From Rhizodiscina lignyota (taxonomy: Eukaryota > Ascomycota > Dothideomycetes > Aulographales > Rhizodiscinaceae): a DNA stretch of 64,000 nt. This document shows positions 1-12,492 of the stretch, piece by piece (the stretch's first letter is position 1; the number at the start of each line of letters is the position of its first letter). Where the stretch lies: assembly GCA_010015805.1 (NCBI GenBank), contig ML978128.1:1364001-1428000 (forward strand). The letters are read 5' to 3'. The translations under genes were made by a program, and so were the position numbers. The notes beneath the pieces were generated by a model. That model ran no database searches. It saw only the letters and a program-made list of their open reading frames with translations, and had not been told where the DNA came from.

Positions 1-85
1 CATTGCAGTCTGGTCCTTATAATTACATACATTCCACCTTATTAGTCTTGGAAGTTATCGGAGAGTTTGAGTAAATGCTAAGTAG

Positions 86-2148
86 AGAAACAGGCCCCGT
101 TTCAGTCTGTTATTTAAAGGCGCCAACACAAGATCGCGGGGCACCCCTAAACTGCGCTCGTCGCCTGGCCTGCGAAAGAAAAAGATACCGCATCTAATAT
201 CTCCGCTCGAGGCGACCGATGCGCCGGAAGAAGTGGGTGATGAGGTTGACGTTGACACTGATGTCAAGTTTACCGTGCCCGGTTATCGGTATAGAACTCA
301 CGACCCTAGTACGGGCATCTCACTCTATGGCACTGGTGAGGGGACATACCCCGTTTCGGCGTTCCTATCCATGGGCATTCCTGTGTACTACCTGACAACG
401 AACTTCATACTTGATACTCATCAGCAGATTAGACACGAAGTTCGTGTGCTTGATGCATTCATTAAGGATTTTTGGCGCAAATATCCTGAGCAAGAAACTC
501 ATGCTGTCATTGTCAGGTTCGTCAAAGATGAGCGTTCTCGTATCGCATATCTGTAACACCATTTAGGACACCTCACCATAAAGGTCGCCGCCCAAGTCAG
601 GGAGCCCATATTACAGCCAAAATTTATAGCCGCGACTCCTGGTTGGGAAGGCCAGGAGCCGCCGTGACAGTACATGTTTATTCGGTCGATGAAAATCCTC
701 GGAAAGGTTATTCAGGGTTCCGCATAATCTACAGATCCGCGAGGACTGGTCTCCTGGCCCTTAGCGAAATGGAGAATCGTCTCCATCTCGCTGCGGCAAA
801 TTGTCTCTTCCATTTTATGGACGTTACAACCTTGGCTCCTGCGTCTGAGCTCGCACGGAAAAGGGCGATCGACAGCTTGCCACCGTTCGGCGCGAACTTC
901 GTAATGAGCGAAGATAACGTTGCTTCACTAGTTCTGGCTTCAATAACTGCCAATACTGATATTGACCCATTGTTGAAACCCTGGTTGTACCGTCTAAACC
1001 CACACTTACGGAGAAGTCTTGAAGATTTCGAGGCTTTTGTCAAAAACCGACGGAAATCGGTGAAACTTGAGCAGAGTTCTCTTGGTGTGCAGGCGATCGA
1101 CAAGGATGTGCAAAGTTTCCAGATACTCAGAATGGACTTCGACAGACACAAATATGAGAACGGGCTTGCGAAGAGGACGCTGTACGACCGGATAACCAAG
1201 GTTGAACAACACGTCACAGACAATTCCAATCCGTTCGCAGAGGGTGCACTATGGAGACAGGTGCAGAAGCTTCAACAGCGTCTCACATCACACATTTCTA
1301 GCAGTACATCATGGAGACAGGAAGGCGTAGCGGAAGCCAAGAAACTGCAAAAGCTCAAAACCGACTTTGAAGAGCAGAAGAAAGACTTCAATTCATCGCG
1401 AATAGAACTTTGGGACAAGATTAGTGCGATCGGAAGCCACGCCACGGATAACTCTCTTGAATTGTCGCAGACATCATTATCGGATCGAGTCGACAAGCTT
1501 GAGAAGCGGTTTGAAGCATTGGCTAGAGATAACACTGCAAGTTCCAGGCACGTGTTAAACGGAGCCAATGTTCCCATGATCCACACTGGCATCTTAGAGC
1601 GCTTGTTTGCTCTGGAAGACGAGATGAGGAAGCTGAAGAATGCGAACGAAATGCCTTCCTTGGACGATCATCCTCCGATTTCGCCGCCTCCAGAGCATGT
1701 CCAGCAGCCACAGACTATAGAACAAGAGAAGGATTCGTCCGAACTTGCCACGGCCTTCCAGACTTTGTCGGATGCAGTTTTATCTCGATTTGAGCCGAGT
1801 GACATATCAAATAGCCAGGATAATGAGAGCAGCTCTCAGGCTGGAGATGGAACATTGGATGATGAAACAGCAACGTCTCCAGCTCACTCGGCACCAGCAC
1901 AATCAGACTCCGGCCTCGATGCTCTCATATCTGCCTCTGAGAACCAGCGAAAGCGCAGACGCTCTCGTTCCTCATCGCCGTTCAGGTTGGATTACTCAAG
2001 TGCGCAGGGAAAAGATACTCGTGTTTCGGAGACTCTGAGAAACCGTGAATCGCCCGCAGCGCCGATAGGAAAAGCATCCAAGAAAGCAGTTCCGCATAGC
2101 CTTGATACAAGAGACTATACTGACTGGAACCCGATGCATCCTGATTGA
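86..2148 (+). CDS. Hypothetical coiled-coil protein, 5' end unresolved
   Basis: I do not recognise the family. The frame is open from 86 without an ATG, so the first exon probably lies upstream, possibly outside the window. A 44-bp intron (553-596, GTAACA...CCCAAG) joins 86/233-552 to 597-2148 in frame. The first exon shown has an acidic run (GDEVDVDTDVKF) and then a globular-looking segment rich in aromatics. The second exon begins with a compact region of about 200 residues, continues with a charged heptad-like stretch (roughly nt 1130-1540, several KLEKRF/KLQQR-type segments) that suggests a coiled coil, and ends in a Ser/Pro/Gln-rich tail with a basic KRRRSRSSS patch resembling a nuclear localisation or RS signal. 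The stop is TGA at 2146-2148. A nuclear scaffold role is only a guess. Confidence 0.55.
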
Positions 2149-3028
2149 TGGGGTTTGGGCGAGAGGGAGGAAGCATATCAACTGAACCTGTCCCTGGCGT
2201 CGATTTCTCCCCTCGCTAGTGATAACAGCCACCTCTTTAGCGTTCTAACGGCTTCAGTGTATATTTGTGTCACAAAATGGGAATGGCCATTTCCAAATTC
2301 GGTTTCCTTGTATATAGAGCTGTAAATGTAAATTAGATGATACATCGTGACCGCAGATGGTCATTCATTGGGGTTTAAATCAATCCTCCTCACAAGAAAA
2401 CCTCGCTTCTCGCCCTTTTTAGACAACATGGCAGTGGATTCTATCCAATCTTACTGATAGTATTTATTCCATCATCTTATCTTCGATATTTATGTTTCCA
2501 TTCACACATACATATCAGTCAATGAAACTCTACATAAATCTGTATCATAGGATGATCATCTCCATCAACCTCTCTTCCTGCTGTGGGCGGTGTCCCTCAT
2601 ATCAGAGCCTGAAACACTTAGCATTGTATCTCATAACTAGTTCTCGGGCCTTTCAGACATTAGTAAATTATCCTCAGTCAAGTTACTCAGGATATTATCT
2701 GCGGTCTACTCCATCTCATCGATATGGAAGTTCTGAGAGCGGCAATAGATTTAGAGGAATAAATCCTTCTCTTTCTTTCAGGACGTGAAGGAAGATAACC
2801 TACTAGCTAGTGATCAAGAAGTATGAAATGAGGGAGAAGCCTTAAAGAGGAAGGCAATTCTTGGCCCATGACACTCGAGACATTAGTGGGTAGCACCCGT
2901 GTCCACGTACCCGGTGACAGGTACGCTAAGCACCCAAACAGCGTCTGTCTTCGGGTGCTCCATGCATTAACTTACATACCGCAACCTCATCTCCGCGAGC
3001 ACCTCTACATCTACAATCCAACACCACT
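2149..3028. other. Intergenic region, 3' UTR of the coiled-coil gene
   Basis: No gene can be supported here. The first ~200 bp should be 3' UTR of the preceding gene; they contain TGTATATA at 2309-2316 on the + strand, which equals the core binding site predicted for the PUF3-type protein at 52.5 kb. A 98-codon open stretch at 2492-2788 has no recognisable domain and looks incidental. From about 2870 the DNA becomes C-rich and is probably leader for the next gene. Confidence 0.5.
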
Positions 3029-4203
3029 ATGCAATCCCACGATTCGCATTCACGTTCGCGCTCACCGCACCGTTCGCGCCATCGCTCAAGGTCGCCCGGG
3101 CACTATCGATCCAGATCTCACGATCGCCATGGACGAAGCCATCGGCGCAAGCACTCCCCACGCCCCGCAGAGCCAGTCAAGCTCCCTCTGTACGCAAAGC
3201 CGCTTTCCAAGCACGACTTCCAAGACTTCAAGCCTTTGTTCGCGCTCTACCTGGATGTCCAGAAGCAGCTTGACATCCAGGACCTCCCGGAGCGCGAGGT
3301 GAAAGGGCGTTGGAAGAGCTTCATGGGCAAATGGTATGTACTTTCTACAACTTCATTGCCTCCGTTCATGTAGCTGGCATGGAGACGTGTTGGAGCATTC
3401 GCTTCTTCTTCTCTATCTCCTCTCAAGGCACAACCGCACGAGTAACTATACTGACATTTCAAAGGAACCGCGGAGAACTCGCAGAAGGCTGGTACGACCC
3501 CATCACCAAGCGCAAAGCCATCTCCTCGCTCTCCACCGCCGCCGAACCATCCGCATCCCCCCCGCCAGCAAAGCGCCAAAAGCGCGCCTCACCAGTCGCT
3601 CCCTCGCCCCGTGCCAACGAAGTGAGCACAGCGCAAGACCAACACGACGATTCCTCAGACGACTTTGGTCCCGCGCCGCTCCCCAAGGACGCGCACGGCT
3701 ACAAATCCGGCCCCTCGATACCTACACAACAGGACCTCGCCCTCCGCGACGAAGCGTCTGCCGAAGACGCCGCGCTGCGCCGCGCCGACTTGCGCTTTGA
3801 CCGCAAGCTCGACCGCAAGGCGCAGAAGGAGCGGCTGGACGAGCTGGTGCCGCGCTCGGAGGGAAACACTCACGAGCGGCGGGTCGAGAAGCGTGCGGAT
3901 GCGCGGGCAGTGCAGTCCTCGTATCGGGAGGCGAAGGATGGCGGGGCGGATGACGTTGGTGAGGGTGACTTGCTGGGTGGGGAGGAGGGAATCGAGGGGT
4001 ACAGAGCTACGAAGAAGGAGGCAGAGCGCAAAAAGAATGAGAGGGAGATCAGGAAGGAAGAGCTGTGGCGAGCACGGGCTGCAGAGAGAGAGGAACGGCT
4101 GAAGGAGCATCGGGCGAAGGAGGATAAAACAATGGAGTGGCTGAAGGGGCTCGCACGGCAGAGATTTGGGCCAGGCGCTGGCGGCGAGAATACAGGAAGT
4201 TGA
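3029..4203 (+). CDS. RS-rich conserved nuclear-type protein
   Basis: There are two exons, 3029-3333 and 3465-4203, joined through a 131-bp intron (GTATGT...TCAAAG) to give 347 residues. The start ATG opens directly into an RS/RH-rich domain (residues ~1-45, many SRSRS-type dipeptides) like those of splicing-associated proteins. A conserved-looking globular block follows (LYAKPLSKHDFQDFKPLF, then GRWKSFMGKWNRGELAEGWYD); the intron falls inside this block at GKW/NRG, which supports the junction. The second half is Lys/Glu/Arg-rich and probably helical. RS content points to the nucleus and RNA processing, but no catalytic or RNA-binding motif is visible and I cannot name the family. Confidence 0.75.
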
Positions 4204-5056
4204 CACCAAGTCATGGGGGAGCGGGCTGCACGTCAAGCAGAGAATGTATCACGTTGAACAATTGAGCACAAGCGCAGTATATAGGGGGATTAGGGTTGGT
4301 ATTCATGTCTACGTAAAGAGTAGAAGAAACCTTTCGCCGGAACTAAGAAGTCCATGCAAAGAAGACCGCAAGGATGCCATTAATCCTGCAATTTCCATCC
4401 TGCATCCCTTAAAGGGGGCGCCCTCGTTATCCCCAAACTCGACGATTTTTGAAAGTATCCAGACTGCAGTGACCATTGTGACTGTCCCTTCACGTACGAC
4501 ATGTCACTCCACTGCTCAAACTGACAAAACCAGTAACTTCATGTGTCTGCTCCATTCCATTCGAACTTTTGCATCGGAAAGAAAAAATCAAATCAGTCTA
4601 GTCCACCACCGATCCATCGAGGGCCAAGATGCTCCGCCATGTCCAGGCTGACGCCACGGAATAGCCATGCATACTTGCCTGGGAGAGTGAAAGAAAGTGA
4701 GAAGATTAAGATGGTCATCATCGACCAGCGCGTGCAACCTTCTAATGTGTGTATGGGGGTGTTGGTGAAGGGAGTACGACATTTTGAAGACGAAAAGACA
4801 ACCCGAAAATGCTCAGACCTGGTATGGGGGGTACGCCGCGAAACACCATGCAATGCCGCAAATGAACAGGATGAAGTCGTTAAAGAAAACCAGTTGCGGA
4901 TCTTGAACGAAGGTATCGTCAAGTCCACATGATGGTTTGATCACAACCAGACACCAAGGTTGTGATCAGTCTCGAAAGCTTAGTCGTACACGGTGTCTGA
5001 GGAGGAGATTGGTAAACGGTTTCCAGACTGTTGCCTGTAGAGAACAACAGGATCGA
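4204..5056. other. Convergent intergenic region
   Basis: This lies between the stop of the RS-rich gene (+) and the stop of the TBP gene (-), so it should hold both 3' UTRs. Two overlapping open stretches (4166-4651 and 4543-4932) lack domain similarity, plausible introns or a convincing start, and I do not call them genes. A short inverted repeat, tcacaacc / ggttgtga near 4940-4965, could form a small hairpin. Confidence 0.5.
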
Positions 5057-6093
5057 TCAAGACTTGCGGAAGTCTTCATAAGTTAGTATTGTTCGCAATG
5101 GGACGGGAGGGTTGAGAGGCACTCACCAGAGAGCACTGGATAGATCATCTCGAAGGCTTGGTAGATCTCTTCGCGGACCTTGGCACCAGTCAAGACAATC
5201 TTTCCACTCACGAAGATGAGCAGGACGATCTTCGGCTTCATCATGCGATAGATGAGACCAGGGAAGAGCTCAGGCTCGTAGGAGCTGAAGTTGTGATGCT
5301 TGCTTGCCAGACCTTCGAGACGAATGGGGAACTTGACGTCGCAAGAACCGACGATGTTCTGGATCTTGAAGTCGGTGAACTTGGCATTGAAGCCGAGCTT
5401 CTGGATGATGCGAGCGTATTTGCGCGACGCGAGCTTGGAGTCATCTTCGGATTTGGCACCAGTGACGACCATCTTGCCGGAAGCGAAGATGAGAGCAGTC
5501 GTCTTCGGCTCGCGGATACGCATGATGACAGCTGCGAAACGCTATAGAGTGAAGAAGTTTAGCTCAAGTTGCGTACATGTGAATGCACTGGCGAGAGATT
5601 AGCAGTACCTTTGGGTTGTACTCTGCATTACGAGCATGCAGGGCAATCGTCTTGAGATCCAAGCGACAATCGAGATTGACGGTGGCGACGATGTTTCTTC
5701 ACGGCATGTTAACCTCATTGTCTTCCAACAAAAGAGGCAAGGCAGTACTCACTGAAGCGTTGGCACGATGCCGCTCACACCCTGTCCAGCACCGGGAGTC
5801 GCAGCCGGAGTCGCGGGCATCACCCCGTTGCCTGATGCAGCGGCGTTAGCTCCTGACTGCTGGCCATTGACAAAGCCATTCGCACCGTTGTTCTGCTGTG
5901 ATCCATCTTTCTCAGACGGTGGCGTGAGGTCACCAGCCCCGCCAGGGAAGGACAGCGACGCAGGAGAGGTAAAGGCCTTGGCCTGCTGGGCCGTGGACGG
6001 ATGAGAATTGAGCGAGTCCATGCTGACGCCGTTGGAGTTTGCCATGTGCGACGACTGCGGAGCAGAAGTCGGGAGCGCAAACATTGAAGACAT
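5057..6093 (-). CDS. SPT15: TATA-box-binding protein (TBP)
   Basis: TBP nucleates TFIID and serves all three nuclear RNA polymerases. Four exons on the minus strand, 6093-5753, 5696-5609, 5541-5127 and 5073-5057, give 286 residues; every junction restores the TBP core. Residues 1-~107 are a variable Ser/Gln/Asn/Gly/Ala-rich domain. The C-terminal ~180 residues are the saddle-shaped core with its two direct repeats, recognisable from [20 protein letters not shown] and [16 protein letters not shown] and from the paired [16 protein letters not shown] / [16 protein letters not shown] strands. The last exon is only 17 nt and supplies the terminal residues DFRKS. The three introns (54-56 bp, 67 bp and 53 bp) sit inside the core. 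N-terminal length varies among fungi, so the start is less certain than the core. Confidence 0.96.
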
Positions 6094-9000
6094 GTTGTTC
6101 TTGTCGTTTGTTGAAGAGAGAAGTTATGCACGAGTGGCAAATGCGGATTTGTTTAGCAAGACTACGGAGGTGAGGTGTTAGGATGTGTTCTACGTAAAAT
6201 GTGTGAGGTGGACGGCGAGCGCGTGAACTCGAGATCGTGGAGCGATGTGTGTGACAGGCGCGAGATCGCAGTTGTCGGTCGACGTCGCAAAGATCTTTCG
6301 AGATGCTCAAGTGCTCGTCGCAGTTGAGAGGAGCCGTACCAGTCAGTGGGAGATGAACAAGCGAATGTCTCCCCTACAGCCGCTGCCTGATGATCCGCGA
6401 CCGAAGACTACTTCGTCGCAAAGCGATCGCAAGTGTCTGTTGATGAAGTGTGGTGTTGCGCGGAACAAAAGGCGATGCCAGCTGGCCTTGTTGTCGTTGT
6501 TCTTACAGCGAGGCTGAGGTGGGTGCCTGGTCGCAAAAACTTCCGCGCTAATCCCGATCGGAATAGCCTAAGGAGTGGAAAAGTGCGCTGGAGAGCACTC
6601 AGAAGCGGCGAAAATCGCGCTTGGAGGGTGGTGAGAAACTGAGGACGTGATATCTTCAGTTTGCGACGGGTTTTGAGATGCGGCGTTGGGTGGTGCAGGC
6701 GCCGTGTGGGTGAGTGGAAAGCCGGAAAAGGGTGAGAAAAGAAGGGCGGCCTGGGGGTACTTATATCTACGCCCGTCTTGGCATTGCGGCCCGTGCGGGC
6801 GGGCGAACAGTCAGAGCGCGCCTCCTGAATTTCTTATCTCGCCATCGCGAGCCGGCCCCCTCTGAATCTTCACTCCAGCCTCGCCCCCGCCGCCTCAATA
6901 GAAGCTATTCACATTGTTCTATTGTTCTCTCGAAGCTTAAATGCCTCGCTATTCAGCAGAATGGCGCACGAGACTCACCCTGCATGTTAACTTGTCGCAG
7001 CAGCCAGCCTCGCACGGCGCTAAGCGCATTCACAGGAATAATGGAACTAGCTCGAAAGCAGCCGCGATGCGACACTAGATACGGCTTTCTGCGCTTCACC
7101 CCATGACTGCATATATTCACTGTATCCCGTCTAGATTCCACGATAAACTCGTCTTACATCGCGCATCGTGCCCACAGCATCTCACGCTTCGAAAAGTACA
7201 GATCGCTTCATGGATGCCTTATGTTCCATAATCCCTGCTCGGATACCAGCGGCGCAGCGGACGCGCGGCGACTCAACACCAAGCTCTTCACATGCCAGTG
7301 AGAGACCGCGCTTTTGCGGCGTTATACCGGACCAAGCTATCACAGCTTCACATCTATTTGGGAATTTGCAGGCTCCGAGAATGCTGTTGAGAGTGACAAG
7401 GAGAAATGAAAGAGCCGTGCAAGGTTCGCGCTGAGCTGCGGACATTCCCCGCTGTCGAGTTTCAGAGCATGCCTTATGCTTCTGACCACAACGGTTGTCC
7501 GACTGGGAGTGCAATTCCGTCCAAAGAACAATCCCGAAGGCAGTCAAACGTTGTGATTGTTACTTTGACTCGCCGTGCAGCGCCGGTGAAGTTTGCTTGC
7601 TGGGAGGCTGAGCTGCTCCGCCTCCTCCAGCCTTCACTCCGCATCCAGAGCACGTACGGGCAACGAATTGTCCCTTTTCGACTATGTCTGCATAGTGCTA
7701 ATGTGCACGACATCCACTCAGAGCGCGCATTGTTGAGCTTTGAGCTGCAGCCTTATTCACCGGAGCAAGGCTGCCTACATATTTTCCATGCCACTTACTA
7801 TTGGAGAATTCAATCATCCAATCGGTTCAATTGTCTCCTTGGCTTGTGCTCTGTTATTGTCATATGTTTTTCATTCGAAGCTTTGTTCTATTTAGTCATC
7901 ATCTTTCTTTCAACGCACTTCATCTCCTACTGGACAAAGATGGGATCTCACCATGAGATGCGCCACTGATCCTCAAACGCACAAGATGCCGCCTCACTGC
8001 AGTTCTTTGTCAGAGCTAGGCAATTCTCTGCAGCCATCCAACATAGCAGAGCTGCAAGATGCTATATATTCCTGCATGCCAAGCAGTCTGGTTCTGATGT
8101 ACCATAACGTTTCTAGCACCACCGGTCGGCACTTAGCCGCGCTGTAAGCATACTCGTCTCACACGAGCGCAGGTGCGGCAACGACAAGCGCTACTCATGC
8201 GACAATCACTAAAGCAGCTCGAGCTGTATCACTTTATAATGTCCTGCAAGAGGTGCATCCAACGGTGCATCAGACGAAAACTCCGCGTCCCTGCATCTGC
8301 ATCGGAACCAACCTGCAGAAGCGGAAACTCAGCACGGTAATGGCGCTGTTCCAGACTTATCCTCAGCTCCTATCAGACCTAGTGTTGTCAGATACTGGTG
8401 CTTCGCTTTGCAGTGACAATACGGCCAGTAGCCGCAGCTCAACTTGTGTCCCAAACACAACTGAAGAATGCATATTGGCAAGACTCTGTTGTTTTGGATC
8501 TCTATTTCAGTAGTCTCGCAACAACACATTTCTGCACTGTTTTCCAGTTCAGGCCAGCCCGAAGCATCGACCATCCAGCTTTCGGAGGTCTTCTCGCCTT
8601 CCTCGATTGGGAATTCTGGCTTGCTTTGACTGTTGTAGCTTCCTCGTGCTCAACATGCCTCACCACAACCCGCACGGCAGCCATCAAGCGCTCCTGAAGA
8701 CACACGGCCTGGGCTTGCTCTGAATGTCCTGAACCTCCTGAACCTCGTGACTCCTCTGATATGGCAGATTCTGATATGGAAAGCACTTCCAATTCACAGG
8801 TGACCACGACCGAGTTCCCTGACGTCTTACTCGTCTATGGGAGCTGCGAATCAGTCTTATCATTTACTAATCGTTTGCAATAATCACCAAGTTACTGGTT
8901 CTTGAGCTTGTGCAATCGATGCGGCTCGCACTGCTGATCCATTGCCGCCGCAGCCTTTCTGGCAGTTCGAAGGACCCGTGGCTGCCCATTGAGAGCGTCA

Positions 9001-12000
9001 GACGGCAATCTCGTTAATGAAACCTGCATTTTGTCTCTGGCATGACGCTACATGTAGATTGTTTTGCAATGTGGTCATGCGATCATACGATGATAACCAA
9101 TGATTGACGCTGCATATCACCAGGTAATTAGGGGCGATCATGTACGGATTTGAGCCGCAACATCCTGCATGCGATCGTAAGATGCACGAAATGTAGACAT
9201 AAGATTTACTCGCTTGCAATGCCACGCCGTCTTGAAGATGCAACATACAAATATAGCAAGATTAACCATTGATTTATCCACACAAGGGATCCTTTACTTT
9301 GACGTTTGCTCAAATCTCTATCATTACGCAGTACTTAGATCGCCGTCACGCTTCCCCTTTCCCCAAAATGCAGGTGCGAAAACCAATCCCCGCAAATCCG
9401 TCTCCACAGCGACGTCACAATCACCGTCCGAGAGAATGAGATCTCTCGATCCCAATGGCGGTCGGGTCGAGCGCAACTCTGCGGCTCCCGCAAGCGACCA
9501 AAGTGACGAAACACGATCTGCACCCCCTTCCTGTGCTTCCGCTCAACCTTCACATCCAACAGCCATCCTTCACATCCAACCCCTGATCTACATACCAAAT
9601 GCAAGGGAAACCACACGAGGTGGAAAAGAAAGAAGAAGAGATCAGCAACGTTGGCAAAGATTCGCCGCGGAACCCTTATTTTCCGCAGTTGCGCAGCGCA
9701 ACACCGCTTCATTCCAAATGCGCACGGCGTGAGTGGCTGCGGCTCCGCAACTGAGGCGGCTCGACGCAGGTGGTGTGAGCGCCGGAGTCTTCGAGGTAAT
9801 ACTTCGGGGCGATCATCGAGCTCCCTCCTTCGACAAGCCATCACCCAAGAATCTGTCCATCGGCTCGCGTGGGCATCACGCCAGCGACAAGACGGCAAAG
9901 TCCCCGCTGCTCGGGCCTGCGGGCGTGACACCTTCTCTACAGAAAACGTGAAAGCTTCAGCGCACTAGCAGGTGCCGTAAGGGATTAAGCTTCTTATAGG
10001 CAGACATTGTGTGACAGGCGATCGTGGGCTAAACTGACTTTCCCGCGACAGGCTACTAATCGTTTGTCACCACCAAGACTCACTCGGAAATGCTAGTGGA
10101 AAGATGTGCTGCATCCTCCAATCGGCGCATCACAGTTGCACAACACCACGATTATGTTCAATATCAGTTGCAGAGAGCATTGTGGCTTCCTGCCACAGAG
10201 AGTAGGCCGTTGGTCGCCACAGCCGCGCTCGTGATCTCGTTGAGATTGCTGCCACCCGCCGTGGCGTTAGCATCACGAGCCAGAAAAATCTCCGAGGCAC
10301 TCTCTGCCGCTCGCCATCCATTTGCCGCGTTCGTCGTCCGGAACTGATGGCGAGCGCTCTATGAATCATGATCGGGAGAGGCACTGGCTGGGCCTGGCTG
10401 CTTTGTTCTTCAGTCCCGCTTCTCCACAGCTGAGCAGCAAGAGGCGAGAAGGGATTTTTGAGCGGCCAAAAAAAAAATGTGTGATGGTGCCTGCATCAAG
10501 CCACCTGCATCCGCCAAATATGACCTGGCGCTAACCTGGAAGCGGAGATTCTGATCACTTTTTAGCTTCTTCGCCTTTCTTTTTCTCCTCCTCTGGCGCG
10601 CATGACTCGCTCTCAGCATTCAAACCATTGTTACCGGTCAGCTAACGTCGTGACCGGCGCAACGTCGCTTGCCGCGATTTGCATCTGAACGCTGCAGTCC
10701 CTTTGGTCGGGCTTGTCTGGGGCGAGGGCGCATCCGGCTGCCTGAAGAGAGCAGCAGCAGCACCCAGCACCAAGAAAAAGACGCTCGCGAGTCAAAGGCC
10801 GGGGCGTCTCCGCTGGACGGCCTTCCGGGGCGTTGGGGGGCGACGATTGGGTAGAAATTTCATGCCCGTGTCATGTCGGGGGCCCACCCGGCCGATTGAG
10901 CGTCGCGTGGAAAGCGCGACAGGGATGCATCCTTGGACGCGCTCCCTTCTTTTTGTTTTCGCGAAGGAAGCTGTGAGCAAAAACCAAATCAATCATCGTG
11001 AGAGGGAGGGGCGAGGGGACTAGTTCGGGGAGGGGGTGTGGTCCGTTTGGGTGCAGCAGGCGAGTGAGTAAAAGTGACGAGGCAATGATGCGCGGTGCAC
11101 ATGCGGGAATTTAGGGCTGCTGCGTTTGGCGGGTGTAGAGGAGCATTAGCCGCTGGAGACATGTCGCTGCTATTGTAGAACGTGATGGTGCGATGATGAG
11201 GAAGTTTTGAAGTGGTGAGCTGATGATGATGACACTGGGTGGAATGCAGGCGGCGACAAACAAAAGCGATGGCGCTGGCTGGACCCGAGGGCCTCTGCAC
11301 GGGGCGCAAAGTCACAGAGAGCCAAAAGCAAAGGGCAAGGGCAAGCAGAGCAGAGCGAAGCGTGAGGGACGGGGAAGGAGTGCTGGTGATGCTGTCAGTT
11401 GCGAGGCGGTCAGCAGCTTGGTTTTGAGGGTATGGAAGCGTTTCCAGTTCCACGCTGCAGCAGTTGCGCCGCAGCGGCCAGCCATGCATCCCCGGTGGCC
11501 TCGTCGATCCCGGCGGCGCATCCTTGCTTTGCTCTTTCCCTGAGCAGCATCGCCCTCGCCCTTCTGTCGCGCTGTCTTCCATCCATAGAACACGAGCCAC
11601 GCTGGGCTTGCACTGGAGCTCTGTCTGCTGCCTCAGCTTCCGTCCTCTCGCCCATCCCACTCCCTCTCTCACCACATCACCACCCCCATCGCCAGCAGCT
11701 CTGCCCTTCTCCACGCCAGCATCGCGACTCCTGTCTCGTCCGCTGCTTCGAGCCCTCCACCGCTGCCTCTCGCCTATTCTTGGACGCTGTTTCACATCCT
11801 CAACCGGTGAGCTCCCCGCCGATTACGCACTTCAAACATCCAGGGGGCAAAGGGCAACGATCCACTGCGCAGCTCGCCGAAGCGTTGCGTTTGCGTCTCT
11901 GCCGTCTGCTCACCCTCCCATTTCCATCTCTCCTGCAACACCCTCTCCCTTTCTCCTTCTCTCCAGACCGGCTTTCTGCGGCAACTGGCAGGCACTCCAT

Positions 12001-12492
12001 TTGGCAGCACACTCACGACTGCAGATTCGTAGCCAACTCCGCCCGTCATCTTCGCATCTTACCAGCGATCTAAACGTCAACCGGCCGTTGCGGGTGCAGG
12101 CATCATCCACAGCGAATGCCCTGTGCCAGCACTGCGAGCCTGCATTCCGCATCGCCGCCCCTGGGCCAATAGGAGGCAACGTTGCTCTTACGCACCTCTG
12201 CCTTGCAGCCTACCTTTTCCATTTTTTCGCGACCCGCCCAAGCAGAGGCGGCGAGCAGAAACAACAAACGCCCAGCCGTGCAGCAATCCTGCAGCCTCCA
12301 TCCCACACAATCCGCCATCCCCTACCTCACCTTGCACTAGCCTCCAACGCAAGGCCCAGTATCGCGCGACACAGTTGTACAGCCTCCTCAGCGCTCCTTT
12401 TGCCCTGCTGTTGCGCCCGACTTCCACCACGCATCCAACTGAATCCGGTCTCTTACTCTTCAACTCCATCTCCGCCACGCATCACCTCCGCC
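6094..12492. other. Long gene-poor region and leader of the GDS1-type gene
   Basis: About 6.4 kb lie between the divergent starts of the TBP gene (-) and the GDS1-type gene (+). I tested the longer open stretches (7406-7969, 9214-9732, 9335-9931 minus, 10989-11795 minus). None shows a known domain, consistent codon use or introns that extend it. A homopolymer A run sits near 10470. From about 11400 to 12492 the + strand is strongly C/T-rich with few stops in any frame, as expected of a long transcribed leader. The rest may hold promoters or non-coding transcripts, which sequence alone cannot show. Confidence 0.45.

Noticed and set aside
2492-2788. 98-codon + frame
   Set aside because: No domain, no intron support, A/T-rich intergenic setting.
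7406-7969. 187-codon + strand frame
   Set aside because: Mixed composition, no recognisable domain, no plausible extension through introns.
9335-9931. 198-codon minus-strand frame
   Set aside because: Overlaps an equally long + frame; neither shows coding character.
10989-11795. 268-codon minus-strand frame
   Set aside because: It sits in the C/T-rich leader zone, where several frames lack stops by composition; no domain or intron signal supports it.
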